Below are positions 1 to 7,948 of a stretch of 64,000 nt of DNA, one piece after another. The stretch's first letter is position 1. Each line of letters begins with the position of its first letter. This stretch comes from UBA4742 sp963785815 (GTDB lineage Bacteria > Actinomycetota > Acidimicrobiia > Acidimicrobiales > Acidimicrobilacustridaceae): assembly GCA_963785815.1 (NCBI GenBank), contig CAWAWN010000002.1:248001-312000 (forward strand), given 5' to 3'. The translations under genes were made by a program, and so were the position numbers. The notes below the pieces were generated by a model, which had not been told where the DNA came from, did no database searches, and saw only the letters and a program-made list of their open reading frames with translations.

Positions 1-609
1 CACGTAGGCGATCGGGCAGCCCGCCTCGGCGGCGCGGGCCGCCAGGGTTTGCTCACGCTGGCCCACCTTGCCGGCGTGGAAGGGCGAGCCGTTGATGTTC
101 ACGATCAGCTCGGCACCGGCGCGTCCGGCCAACGCCAGGGGTCCGTCGGGGGACCAGGCGTCCTCGCAGATCGTCACCGCCACCCGCAGGCCCCCGATCT
201 CGAACAAGGTCGGGGACTGGTGGCCGGCACGGAAGTACCGGCGCTCGTCGAACACCTCGTAGTTGGGCAGCAGCTGCTTTCGGTACACGCCGTGCAGCCG
301 GCCGTCGGCGCAGATGGCGGCCGCGTTGTACAGCCCGTCGTCGTCGCCGTCCACGAAGCCGACGATCGCCGCGCACCGCCCGCTGGCCGCCACGATGCGA
401 TCCAGCGCCCGGCGGTTGTCGGCCACGAAGGCCGCCTTCAACAGCAGGTCCTCCGGGGGGTAGCCGGTGACGGCCAGCTCGGGGAACGCCACCAGGTCGC
501 AGCCGTCCGCCTCGGCGCTCTTCATCGCCGCCAGGATCTGCTCGACGTTGCCGTCGAGGTCTCCGACCACCAGGTTGAGTTGCGCCAGGGCGACACGCAG
601 GCGGGCCAT
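1..609 (-). CDS. nadE: Glutamine-dependent NAD+ synthetase, N-terminal part (runs off the left edge)
   Basis: Only the first 203 codons are present; the frame is open to the window edge. The protein opens MARLRVALAQLNLVVGDLDG and has the carbon-nitrogen hydrolase (glutaminase) triad: Glu44 in FPELAVTGY, Lys111 in YRKQLLPNYEVFDERRYF and Cys148 in ICEDAW. The combination of PPEDLLLK and NYEVFDERRYF is typical of the glutaminase domain of long-form NadE, in which it feeds ammonia to a C-terminal synthetase domain (here outside the window) that converts deamido-NAD to NAD in the cytosol. A TACGCT -10 box lies 6 nt before the ATG, so the mRNA is probably leaderless. The gene diverges from glnE. 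A stand-alone nitrilase-like amidase is the alternative, because the synthetase domain cannot be seen. Confidence 0.85.
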   Translation of the reverse strand, partial: MARLRVALAQLNLVVGDLDGNVEQILAAMKSAEADGCDLVAFPELAVTGYPPEDLLLKAAFVADNRRALDRIVAASGRCAAIVGFVDGDDDGLYNAAAICADGRLHGVYRKQLLPNYEVFDERRYFRAGHQSPTLFEIGGLRVAVTICEDAWSPDGPLALAGRAGAELIVNINGSPFHAGKVGQREQTLAARAAEAGCPIAYV

Positions 610-615
610 GCGTCC

Positions 616-621
616 AGCGTA
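616..621 (-). promoter_or_regulatory. -10 box of nadE (leaderless type)
   Basis: TACGCT on the minus strand, 6 nt upstream of the nadE ATG. It fits the TANNNT-N6-9-start pattern repeated throughout the window. Confidence 0.55.
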
Positions 622-710
622 GAGCGCACGGTCGCGGCCCCGATCGCCGAGACGGACCGGCCGTGCGGCGCGCCACGACCCGCTCGACGGACGGCTGCGC
701 TCTCGACCCC

Positions 711-716
711 TACGCT
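711..716 (+). promoter_or_regulatory. -10 box of glnE (leaderless type)
   Basis: TACGCT, 6 nt upstream of GTG at 723. Together with the nadE box this makes a compact divergent promoter region. The box is the main reason for choosing GTG 723 as the glnE start. Confidence 0.55.
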
Positions 717-722
717 GAGCGC

Positions 723-3410
723 GTGGCCCGCAGCGGAGTCCGAGCCGATCTGGACGAGGAGATCGAACGCGGCGCGGCCCCGGCTGCGGTGGCCGCGGCC
801 GTCGACCAGCTGCGACAGCGGACGCCCGAGCTGGACGAGTGGCTGGCCGCCGGCGCGGGACGGGCGCGTCGCCTCGTCTCGGTGCTGGCCGCCAGCCGCG
901 CCCTGACCCGGCTGGTCACCACGACCCCCGAAGCACTCGAGGTCCTGGGCGACGTCGAGCGGCGGGCGCCGGTGGACGCGGTGACCATCGATCGGCTCAC
1001 CCGCTGGAAGCAGCTCGAGCTGCTGCGCCTGGCGGCCCGCGACCTCGACGGTCTGGACGACCTGGCCGCGGTCGGCCGCGGCCTGGCCGACCTGGCCACC
1101 GACGTGATCGAGGCGGCCTGCCAGATGGGCGGTACCCAGGGCCTGGCCGTCATCGGCATGGGCAAGTTGGGCGGACGCGAGCTCAACTACTCGAGCGACG
1201 TCGACCTCATCTTCGTGGGAGACGGCCCACCCGACGAGCTCGAGGCCGGGGCCCGACACGTCATGGACCTGACCCGGCACTGCTTCCGGGTGGACGCCAA
1301 CCTGCGACCCGAGGGCCGCGACGGCCGGCTCGTGCGCACCATCGACTCCTACGAGGCGTACTGGGACCGCTGGGCCGAGCCCTGGGAGTTCCAGGCGCTG
1401 CTCAAAGCCGACCCGGTGGCCGGCGAGGCCGAGCTGGGCCTGCGGTTCCACGAGACCGCGCAGCGCTGGCTGTGGAGCCATCCCTTCAGCGCCGACGACC
1501 TGCGCTCGCTGCGGGCCATGAAGCACCGTGCCGAGGAGCTGGTCATCCGGCGCGGCCTCAACGAGCGCGAGATCAAGCGGGGTCCGGGCGGCATCCGCGA
1601 CATCGAGTTCACCGTCCAGCTGCTGCAGCTGGTCCACGGCCACGCCGATGCCGACATCCGCTCGCCCAACACGCTGCTGGCCCTCCAGGAGATGGCCGCC
1701 GCCGGCTACGTCGACGCGAACGACGCCGACGCCCTGGTGCGGGCCCACGCCTTCCTGCGCACCGTGGAGCACCGGCTGCAGCTGGTCGACGAGCAGCAGG
1801 TGCACACCGTGCCCGACGATCCGGCCGCGGTCGAGCGCCTGGCCCGGGTCATGGGCTACCGCGACACGGCCGGCTCCGATGCCTCCGCCGCGCTGTGGCA
1901 GGAGTTGCGCCGCCAGCAACTCACCGTGCGCGGCATCCACGAGCGCGTCTACTTCCGGCCGCTGCTCGAAGCCTTCGCCTCGACCGACGGGGCGTTGAGC
2001 CCGGACGCGGCCGTGGCCCGGCTGGTGGCCTTCGGCTTCACCGACGCCCGCCGGACCCAGGCGGCGGTGCGCGAGCTCACCCGCGGCCTGAACCGGGCCA
2101 GCCGGCTGATGCAGCAGATGCTGCCCCTGATGCTCGACTGGTTGTCGACGTCGCCCGACCCCGACCTCGGCCTGCTGCAGCTGCGCAACCTGCTGGGTGC
2201 CAAGTCGCGCCACGCCACCCTGGTCGAAGCCTTCCGCGAGTCGCCCCAGGCGGCCCAGCGCCTGTGCGAGGTGCTCGGCACCAGCCGCCTCCTGGGCGAC
2301 ACCCTGGCCCACAACCCCGACCTGGTCGGCCGGCTGCCCGATCCGGCCCGCCTGGCCACCCCGGCTCGATCGGCGCTGGTCCGCAGCGCCTCCAGCGCGG
2401 CGTCGTGGCGGACCACCGCGGCCGAGCGCCAGGACGCCCTGCGGCGCTGGAACGACCGCAACCGGTTCGGGGTGGCCGCCCGGGACCTGTTCGGCCAGTC
2501 CGACGTGTCGACCGTCGGGCGTGACCTCACCACGCTGGGCGAAGCGGCGGTGGAGGTGGCGCTCGCCGACCTCGACCCGCAGGTGCCCTTCGCGGTGATC
2601 GCCATGGGCCGCTTCGGCGGGGCCGAGCTCAGCTACGCCAGCGACCTCGACGTGATCTTCGCCTTCGACGGAGCCGGGGCAGCCGACGCGGCCGAGGCCG
2701 ATCGGGTCGCCACCGCGCTGGTCCGCTTCGTGGGCGGCCCCACCCCGGCCCAGCGGCTCTACGAGATGGACGCCGACCTGCGGCCCGAAGGGCGGCAGGG
2801 ATCGATGGCGCGCAGCCTGGAGGCCTTCCGCTCCTACTGGGAGCACTACGCCCTCGTGTGGGAGCGCCAGGCCATGATCCGCGCCCGGCCGGTGGCCGGC
2901 GACCTCGACCTCGGCCAACGGCTGATCGACCTGCTGGCCCCGGCCGTGTGGGACGGGGGCCTGTCGGCGGAGGACACCCGGGAGATCCGCCGCCTCAAGG
3001 CGCGGGTCGAGCGCGAGCGCATCCCCGCGGGCGAAGACCCCGCGTTCCACCTCAAGCTCGGGCGCGGCTCGCTGTCCGACATCGAGTTCACCGCCCAGCT
3101 CCTCCAACTCCGCCACGGCGTGACGGGCACGTCGACGGTGGCCGCCCTCGAGTCGCTGACCGCCACCAGGGTGCTCGATCGGACCGACGCCGACATCCTC
3201 ATCGAGGCCTACCGGTTCTGCGAGGGCACCCGAAACCGCTGGTACCTGGTCAACTCCAGCCCCGGTGACGCGTTGCCCGGCCAGCCCAACGAGCTGCTGT
3301 GGCTGGCCCGGTCGTTGGGCACCACGCCCACCGAGCTGCGCGAGCACTACCGCCGCGTCACCCGACGAGCCCGCCGGGTGGTGGAGCGGGTGTTCTACGG
3401 CCGCGACTGA
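723..3410 (+). CDS. glnE: Bifunctional glutamine synthetase adenylyltransferase / adenylyl-removing enzyme
   Basis: 895 aa from GTG 723. Two nucleotidyltransferase domains are visible: the N-terminal one with GMGKLGGRELNYSSDVDLIF near residues 144-163 (adenylyl-removing half in characterised GlnE) and the C-terminal one with AMGRFGGAELSYASDLDVIF near 627-646 (adenylylating half). Each keeps the GxG and paired-Asp motif and is followed by an RPEGR segment and a GGIRDIEFTVQLLQL or GSLSDIEFTAQLLQL helix typical of the family. GlnE attaches or removes AMP on a tyrosine of GlnA to tune glutamine synthetase to nitrogen status; the probable target glnA, with Tyr402 in KDLYDLPPEE, lies at 30.2-31.7 kb. 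The length is normal for actinobacterial GlnE. Long antisense frames over this gene are GC-driven shadows. Confidence 0.95.
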   Translation: MARSGVRADLDEEIERGAAPAAVAAAVDQLRQRTPELDEWLAAGAGRARRLVSVLAASRALTRLVTTTPEALEVLGDVERRAPVDAVTIDRLTRWKQLELLRLAARDLDGLDDLAAVGRGLADLATDVIEAACQMGGTQGLAVIGMGKLGGRELNYSSDVDLIFVGDGPPDELEAGARHVMDLTRHCFRVDANLRPEGRDGRLVRTIDSYEAYWDRWAEPWEFQALLKADPVAGEAELGLRFHETAQRWLWSHPFSADDLRSLRAMKHRAEELVIRRGLNEREIKRGPGGIRDIEFTVQLLQLVHGHADADIRSPNTLLALQEMAAAGYVDANDADALVRAHAFLRTVEHRLQLVDEQQVHTVPDDPAAVERLARVMGYRDTAGSDASAALWQELRRQQLTVRGIHERVYFRPLLEAFASTDGALSPDAAVARLVAFGFTDARRTQAAVRELTRGLNRASRLMQQMLPLMLDWLSTSPDPDLGLLQLRNLLGAKSRHATLVEAFRESPQAAQRLCEVLGTSRLLGDTLAHNPDLVGRLPDPARLATPARSALVRSASSAASWRTTAAERQDALRRWNDRNRFGVAARDLFGQSDVSTVGRDLTTLGEAAVEVALADLDPQVPFAVIAMGRFGGAELSYASDLDVIFAFDGAGAADAAEADRVATALVRFVGGPTPAQRLYEMDADLRPEGRQGSMARSLEAFRSYWEHYALVWERQAMIRARPVAGDLDLGQRLIDLLAPAVWDGGLSAEDTREIRRLKARVERERIPAGEDPAFHLKLGRGSLSDIEFTAQLLQLRHGVTGTSTVAALESLTATRVLDRTDADILIEAYRFCEGTRNRWYLVNSSPGDALPGQPNELLWLARSLGTTPTELREHYRRVTRRARRVVERVFYGRD

Positions 3411-3427
3411 CCGGCGTTCCCCCTTCC

Positions 3428-3481
3428 CGAAACTGACCCACGAAATGAGCGATATCGCTCAGGCAAAGATGCCCAGTTTCG
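3428..3481. terminator. Nested inverted repeats between convergent genes
   Basis: CGAAACTG (3428-3435) pairs with CAGTTTCG (3474-3481) around a perfect 16-bp palindrome TGAGCGATATCGCTCA (3446-3461). It lies between the convergent glnE and the secreted-protein gene ending at 3494. A bidirectional terminator is likely; a protein-binding palindrome is the alternative. Confidence 0.5.
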
Positions 3482-3493
3482 TGAGGTTGGGGG

Positions 3494-4186
3494 TCAGTGC
3501 TTGGCCGTGGTGCTGGTCGACGAGCTGGTCGAGGCCGGGGCCTTGGTGGTCGAGGTCGACGAGCTGGTCGAGCTCGAGCCACCACCGGTGGTCGTCGGCG
3601 ACGACGTCGACGGGGCGACGGTGGTCGGGGTCGAGCCCGAGGCGTGGTGCACGCCGTGCTTGTGGCCCCAGGTGCGGTTCAGGAAGGCGTTCACCCGGGC
3701 GGCCAGGTCGGACTTCATGCTGGCCGCGTTGGTCTTGGTCAGGTGGTGGGCCGACACCCGGGCGTCGATGCCCTTTTCGAGCAGGGCCACGATCTGGTTG
3801 GCCAGCGTGGTGGGGTTGATGCCCTTGGCCGAGGCCACCTGGGCGATGGTCTGACCCGAGCCCAGGTCGGTGCGCAGGGTCTTGGCATCCAGGCCCAACA
3901 GGAAGGCCACCTTGGCCAGGTCCTGGCGGCCGATGGGTGGGCGCTTGGCCCAGAAGGCTGCCCGGTCAGCTCCGACCTGGCTGGAGATGGCGTCGGACTG
4001 CTTCTGGGTGATCGTGCCGTTGCCCACCAGCGTGGACAGGGCCTGCTGCAGGATGTTCTGGTGGCTGGAGCTCGTGGAGGTGCCCGCCAGGGCGTTGGCG
4101 GCCCCCACCGGGTTGAGGGCCAGGGTCAACACCGAGCCCAACGCCATCCCGACCACCAGCACGACCGCAGTGAACGACTTGCGCAT
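3494..4186 (-). CDS. Secreted helical protein with Ser/Thr-rich tail, paralogue 1
   Basis: 230 aa. The N-terminus MRKSFTAVVLVVGMALGSVL is a signal peptide or signal anchor, followed by an LNPVGAANALAG junction. Residues about 40-155 are predicted to be helical and contain NILQQALSTLVGNGTITQKQ and a repeat-like motif (LGLDAKTLRTDLGSGQTIAQVA then GINPTTLANQIVALL). The last ~60 residues are almost only Ser, Thr, Pro, Gly and Ala, a low-complexity linker typical of exported wall-associated proteins. It is a clear paralogue of the next gene (4365-5132): signal region and NILQQALSTLVGNGTITQKQ are nearly identical. The function is unknown; I do not recognise an enzyme. The DLxSGxTIAQxA motif is found in actinobacterial exported proteins of unknown role. 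Confidence 0.75.
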   Translation of the reverse strand: MRKSFTAVVLVVGMALGSVLTLALNPVGAANALAGTSTSSSHQNILQQALSTLVGNGTITQKQSDAISSQVGADRAAFWAKRPPIGRQDLAKVAFLLGLDAKTLRTDLGSGQTIAQVASAKGINPTTLANQIVALLEKGIDARVSAHHLTKTNAASMKSDLAARVNAFLNRTWGHKHGVHHASGSTPTTVAPSTSSPTTTGGGSSSTSSSTSTTKAPASTSSSTSTTAKH

Positions 4187-4364
4187 GGACCTGCTCCTTG
4201 GTTCCGACTGGTTCCGAGACGCCCAGCGCCATGCTAGGAAGCCCCCACGCGGAAGTCCGGTCGCCCCCCCGGTCCGAAGCCAGACGTCGAGCGGGGGCGG
4301 CGCGCCGGCGCGCTCGCCTGACCGGCTGCGGACCGCACCGTGGTGGCCGGACCACCCGGTGGGA

Positions 4365-5132
4365 TCAGCCCTTGGTGGTGGAGGGGCTGGCCACCTTGGT
4401 GGTAGTCGACGTGGTCGGAGCAGTCGTCGAGGTGCTCGACGGCGACGCCGTGGTCGGGGTGGGCACCGTGGTGGTCGGCGACGGGGCCGTCGGCGGCGTG
4501 ACCGACGGGCCGGCCGGGGCGGCCGGGGCGCCGGGCCCGCCCGGGCCGAAGCCGAACCCGAAGCCGTGCGGCAGCGTCCCGTTGACCAGGTTCGTGATCA
4601 TGGTGGCCAGGCCGCTCTCGATCTTGGTGGCCTGGTCCTGGGTGAGGTGACCGGCCGTGACCTGCTTCTGGATCTCGGTCTTGGCGTCGTTCTCGAGCGT
4701 GGCGATCAGCGTGTTCACGTCCACGCCGTTGGCCTGGGCGATCTGGGCGATCGTCTTGCCCGAGCGCAGGTCGGTCATCAGGGCCTGGGGCGTGGTCTTG
4801 AGCAGGGTGGCGAGCTGGGTGATCCCGTCACGGCCGAGCACGCCCAGGCCGCCCATCGGTCCCATGGGACCCATCCGGCCGAAGGCCGGGTGCGGCTGCT
4901 TGTCGTGCAGGTTCTGAACCTGCTGGCTCACGGCGTCGGACTGCTTCTGGGTGATGGTGCCGTTGCCCACCAGGGTGGACAGGGCCTGCTGCAGGATGTT
5001 CTGGTGGCTCGTGCTGGTGGAGCTGGAGCCCGCCAGGGCGTTGGCCGCGCCCACCGGGTTGAGCACCAGCGTGAGGGCCGACCCCAACGTCATGCCCACC
5101 ACTACCAGCAAGGCAGCCAGGCTCTTCTTCAT
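4365..5132 (-). CDS. Secreted helical protein with Thr/Pro-rich tail, paralogue 2
   Basis: 255 aa. The signal sequence MKKSLAALLVVVGMTLGSAL and the following LNPVGAANALAG match the downstream paralogue. The mature part again has HQNILQQALSTLVGNGTITQ, then a Met/Gly/Pro stretch (GRMGPMGPMGGLGVLG), the motif TTPQALMTDLRSGKTIAQIA with NGVDVNTLIATLEN, a Phe/Gly-rich FGFGFGPGGPG segment and a Thr/Pro/Ser tail. A good Shine-Dalgarno site (GGGAG, 6 nt) precedes the ATG. Same strand and tandem arrangement suggest gene duplication. The function is unknown; an exported structural or envelope-associated role is inferred from composition only. Confidence 0.75.
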   Translation of the reverse strand: MKKSLAALLVVVGMTLGSALTLVLNPVGAANALAGSSSTSTSHQNILQQALSTLVGNGTITQKQSDAVSQQVQNLHDKQPHPAFGRMGPMGPMGGLGVLGRDGITQLATLLKTTPQALMTDLRSGKTIAQIAQANGVDVNTLIATLENDAKTEIQKQVTAGHLTQDQATKIESGLATMITNLVNGTLPHGFGFGFGPGGPGAPAAPAGPSVTPPTAPSPTTTVPTPTTASPSSTSTTAPTTSTTTKVASPSTTKG

Positions 5133-5245
5133 CAGTCACTCCCAGTGAGGACATTCGCCACGCTCAGTGAACCATCAGTCTGGCACACCGAAGTCGATCC
5201 GCGTCGGCGGCCCCGCCGGCCGCCCTAGCCTGGGCCGATGGCAGG

Positions 5246-5773
5246 GTGGCCGACTGCCGAGGTCGGGTGGTCCTGCGTCGGCGGTTGGCCTTCCCGTCCC
5301 GCGCCGGCGGTCTGGTCGGCTCCCTGGTCGGCATCGCCCTGTTCGAGGGGCGGTGGAGCATCCTCTTCGAGTTGTCGGCCCTCGCGCTCCTCTGGCTGGC
5401 CTACGTGGCGCTGGTGGAGGTGTCGATCGACCGCGATGCGGTCCGCGTCCGCACGCTGACCCGCCCCTTCGGACGGCGCATCCTCCGCCAGTCGATCCTT
5501 GAAGTCCGGGAGGTACCCGGACCTGGTGTCTCGCGAGAGCCGCGGTCCCGACGGGTCGTGCTGCACACGACCAACGGCACCGTGGTGCTACCGGCACCGC
5601 TGCTGGGCATCGAGCACTGGGACAACGATCCCGAGTACTTCCGCAAGCTGATCTGGCTGCACCACGAGCTGACACCGCTGCCGCCGCCCCCGACGCTCAC
5701 CGACCACGACACCGTCGAGCGCGGACCCGGCGTGTCCGCCGCCAGCGGTGACGAGGCGGATGTCCGAGGCTGA
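5246..5773 (+). CDS. Membrane protein with two hydrophobic segments and a PH-like C-terminal part
   Basis: 175 aa from GTG 5246. The N-terminal third contains a hydrophobic hairpin (AGGLVGSLVGIALF and ILFELSALALLWLAYVALVEVSI); the remainder is a soluble beta-rich region (DRDAVRVRTLTRPFGRRILR, RRVVLHTTNGTVVLPAPLLG) resembling the small bacterial PH-like membrane proteins. TAGCCT at 5226-5231 could be its -10 box. An ATG at 5238 sits 6 nt after that box but in a different frame that ends soon and has shadow-like composition, so the start is uncertain. It diverges from the secreted paralogue pair. No specific function can be assigned. Confidence 0.55.
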   Translation: MADCRGRVVLRRRLAFPSRAGGLVGSLVGIALFEGRWSILFELSALALLWLAYVALVEVSIDRDAVRVRTLTRPFGRRILRQSILEVREVPGPGVSREPRSRRVVLHTTNGTVVLPAPLLGIEHWDNDPEYFRKLIWLHHELTPLPPPPTLTDHDTVERGPGVSAASGDEADVRG

Positions 5774-5779
5774 GTGGGC

Positions 5780-5968
5780 TCAGCTCGAGCGGGGATACGG
5801 GCAGTGGCGGCAACCCGAGCCGCAGCAGGTGCCTCGGGCGGCCAGGAAGGCGGCGGTGAAGACCCAGTACCCGGTGTCGGGGTCGGTGTAGCCGTCCTGG
5901 CCCGCGGCCACCGCCGCGTCGTGCGCGACCTGGGCCGCCGCGCTGGGCTCCGCCGCCGGGGCCGTCAA
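5780..5968 (-). CDS. Small Cys-rich DUF5522-type protein
   Basis: About 62 aa if read from TTG 5968, which overlaps the vapC stop; GTG 5911 is the alternative. The conserved part is GYTDPDTGYWVFTAAFLAARG followed by TCCGSGCRHCPYP. The CCGSGCxHCPY ending with four cysteines and a histidine is the signature of the short DUF5522 family, which may bind a metal or Fe-S cluster; no function is established to my knowledge. It is too short and overlapping to stand out by length, but the motif is distinctive. It is on the same strand as and immediately downstream of vapBC, and transcriptional coupling is plausible. Confidence 0.65.
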   Translation of the reverse strand: MTAPAAEPSAAAQVAHDAAVAAGQDGYTDPDTGYWVFTAAFLAARGTCCGSGCRHCPYPRSS

Positions 5969-6381
5969 CCGACACCCGGACTGATCAGGCGCACCGTCGG
6001 GAAGTAGGTCGCGTACCGGGCCCGGTCCCGGGTGAGCAGGTCGAGGTCGGCCACCGCGGCGTGTGCTCCGATGTAGAAGTCGGGCAACGTGGATCGCTCC
6101 GTCCCACTCCGCCGTCGGTGCTGGACGAACGCCTTGCCGGCCAGGAAACCGGCCTCCCACGGAAGCTGGGCACGGCCGAAGTCGTCGGGCGGCAAGGCGT
6201 CCTCGAGGTCCTCGATGCGCGAGAACCCGACAGACACCTCGGCGTAGATGATCGGGTTGATCCACAGCGGACCGGTGTCCGCTGCTCGCGCCAGGGCTTC
6301 GCTCGACCAGGCCTGCCAGTCCGGGTCGACGGTCAGCACGTCGAGCAGCACGTTGGCGTCGACCAACGTGCCTCCAGCCAC
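5965..6381 (-). CDS. vapC: PIN-domain ribonuclease toxin (VapC-like)
   Basis: 138 aa from GTG 6381. PIN features are TLVDANVLLDVL (first acidic residue Asp8), a Glu in IIYAEVSVGF, and LPDFYIGAHAAV with a following LLTRDRARY, giving the expected acidic Mg-binding pocket. Members of the family cleave tRNA or other RNA when freed from antitoxin. The start is only 2 nt downstream of the antitoxin stop, the standard vapBC arrangement. The length is normal (130-140 aa). Which RNA it targets cannot be told from the sequence. Confidence 0.85.
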   Translation of the reverse strand: MAGGTLVDANVLLDVLTVDPDWQAWSSEALARAADTGPLWINPIIYAEVSVGFSRIEDLEDALPPDDFGRAQLPWEAGFLAGKAFVQHRRRSGTERSTLPDFYIGAHAAVADLDLLTRDRARYATYFPTVRLISPGVG

Positions 6382-6383
6382 GG

Positions 6384-6611
6384 TCAGTCGCCCCGGGTGA
6401 GCGCCATGATCTCATCGGTCGTCATGGCGACGTCGCCCCGTCCGCGCAGCCGTGCCACCACCTGCTGTCCCCGCGTGGGCGCGCCAGGCGCCTTGCGTAC
6501 GACGATGGTGTCGCCCACACGCTCGAGCTCGACCTCGCTACCGACGCCGATGCCGAGGGCATCGCGCAGATCCTTGGGGATGGTGAGCTGACCCTTCTCG
6601 CGAACCCGCAT
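6384..6611 (-). CDS. vapB: AbrB/MazE-type antitoxin (VapB-like)
   Basis: 75 aa. It starts MRVREKGQLTIPKDLRDALGIGVGSEVELE, a textbook SpoVT/AbrB swapped-hairpin DNA-binding domain, followed by a C-terminal part (VARLRGRGDVAMTTDEIMALTRGD) that should wrap the toxin. It is transcribed first in the pair. A TAGGAT -10 box 7 nt before the ATG lies inside a palindromic operator, so classical autorepression by the VapBC complex is expected. Confidence 0.85.
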   Translation of the reverse strand: MRVREKGQLTIPKDLRDALGIGVGSEVELERVGDTIVVRKAPGAPTRGQQVVARLRGRGDVAMTTDEIMALTRGD

Positions 6612-6640
6612 GGTAGGAATCCTACCAGTTGGATTCCTAC
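6612..6640. promoter_or_regulatory. Palindromic operator over the vapBC promoter
   Basis: GGTAGGAATCCTACC (6612-6626) is a 15-bp palindrome around a central base. GGATTCCTAC (6631-6640) is an inverted copy of its left half (GTAGGAATCC). The -10 box TAGGAT (6619-6624, minus strand) is inside the palindrome, so antitoxin binding would block RNA polymerase. Confidence 0.7.
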
Positions 6641-6672
6641 TGGACGCCCTGGCCCCGCCGGTCGGCCGCGGG

Positions 6673-7839
6673 TCAGATGCGGTAGAGCGCGGCGGCGTTG
6701 CCGCCCATGACCTTGGCCCGGGTCTCGGGACGCAGGGCCAGCATGCGCGGCGCCACCGTCTCCAGTGGCTCGGGGTACAGGCAGGTGGGGTGGGGGAAGT
6801 CGGTCTCGAACATGACGTTGTCCTCACCGACGCGGTCGATCAGGTACTGGAGGTCGCCGCCGTTCTGCTCGAACCAGAACGTGGCGTACCAGTGGTCCTT
6901 GAAGTACTCGGACGGGGCCCGAGACAGCTCGGCCGCCTGCGCCGGGGCGTTCTCGAGGATCTCGTAGTCCATGGCCTCGAGGGTGAACGGGATCCAGCCC
7001 ATGCCGCTCTCCACCGAGACCATCTTCAGCTTCGGGAAGCGGTCGAAGATGCCGGCATAGACGCTGTTGATGACCACACGGGCGTTGTTCAGGAACAGCA
7101 TCGACCCACCGACCGCCGGCTTCAGGTTGTCGTGCAGCGAGGGCCAGAAGTACTTCCCGTAGAAGTTGAGCGACGTGAGGCTGGCCCCGATGTGGAAGTG
7201 GACCGGCAGGTCCAGATCGGCGCACACCTCCCACAGGGCGTCCCAGTCGCGGTGGGCCAGGTCGACCGAGCCGGCGTCCTGGGGATCCGAGGTCATGTTG
7301 ACGCCGCGGAAGCCCAGGGCCGCGCAGCGCTGCGCCTCGGTCACGCACTCATCGATGCTCCACGCCGGCAGCACCGGCATGGGCAGGAAGCGGTCGTTCG
7401 ACGACTCCTGCAGCTCGGCCATGGAGTCGTTGTAGATCTCCACGCACAGCCGGCGCAGCGCGGGGTCGGCGGTGGCCGCCGCCAGGTTCTGCCCGCCGAT
7501 GCCCACCGCGTTGGGGTAGATGACCTGGGCGTGGATGCCGCAGGCGTCCATGAGCTCGAGGCGCAGCTGGGGGTCGTAGGCGGCCTGGTGGACCCGGTCG
7601 ATGCCCCAGACCTTGGTCTCCTCGAACGGGTACTTGTCGCCGTCGCGGTCGATGACGCCCCCAGCCCGCGCCGGGCCGAGCGGCGCGCCCTCGATCGTCC
7701 ACCAGGCGGCGCCGTCCACCTGGGTCACCCGCGGCACGCGGTCCTCGTAGCCCTTGGGGGCACGGGAGGTGAACAGGTCATGGCGCTCGGTCATGTGGGT
7801 GTCGGCATCGACCACCCGATCCACGTCTGCAAGCTTCAT
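6673..7839 (-). CDS. Amidohydrolase-2 family metal-dependent hydrolase/decarboxylase
   Basis: 388 aa. VVDADTHMTE near the N-terminus gives the first metal motif (DxDxH form), VHFHIGAS in the middle supplies a barrel histidine and ETDFPHP near the C-terminus supplies the last Asp. This is the ACMSD-like / 2,3-dihydroxybenzoate-decarboxylase-like TIM-barrel group, common in actinobacterial degradation of aromatic or acyl compounds. GGGAGA precedes the ATG. A TetR-type palindrome lies about 70 bp upstream, next to a TATGCT box. It sits with an acyl-CoA ligase, a TauD-like dioxygenase, an alpha/beta hydrolase and an aldehyde dehydrogenase, which suggests catabolism. The substrate is unknown. Confidence 0.8.
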   Translation of the reverse strand: MKLADVDRVVDADTHMTERHDLFTSRAPKGYEDRVPRVTQVDGAAWWTIEGAPLGPARAGGVIDRDGDKYPFEETKVWGIDRVHQAAYDPQLRLELMDACGIHAQVIYPNAVGIGGQNLAAATADPALRRLCVEIYNDSMAELQESSNDRFLPMPVLPAWSIDECVTEAQRCAALGFRGVNMTSDPQDAGSVDLAHRDWDALWEVCADLDLPVHFHIGASLTSLNFYGKYFWPSLHDNLKPAVGGSMLFLNNARVVINSVYAGIFDRFPKLKMVSVESGMGWIPFTLEAMDYEILENAPAQAAELSRAPSEYFKDHWYATFWFEQNGGDLQYLIDRVGEDNVMFETDFPHPTCLYPEPLETVAPRMLALRPETRAKVMGGNAAALYRI

Positions 7840-7908
7840 CGGATTCTCCCGGAGGCGCTCGGACGCGCCTCCCCGTCGGTTCGAGGTCGGCGCAGCATAC
7901 CAGTAGTA

Positions 7909-7922
7909 AGCGAACGTTCGCT
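7909..7922. promoter_or_regulatory. TetR-type palindrome upstream of the amidohydrolase
   Basis: AGCGAACGTTCGCT is a perfect 14-bp palindrome of the form bound by many TetR repressors. TATGCT, a possible -10 box on the minus strand, lies a few bases downstream of it with respect to the amidohydrolase. No TetR gene is in the window. Confidence 0.5.
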
Positions 7923-7948
7923 CAGTGAGCCGCGATGGCCGATCCGCC

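Noticed and set aside
522..3347. A 941-aa open frame on the minus strand opposite glnE
   Set aside because: It is an antisense shadow of a high-GC gene: rich in Gly/Ala/Arg/Val/His with no domain motif, while the plus strand encodes full-length GlnE.
3446..3461. TGAGCGATATCGCTCA as a dedicated operator
   Set aside because: It lies between convergent gene ends inside a larger inverted repeat, so a terminator is the simpler reading.
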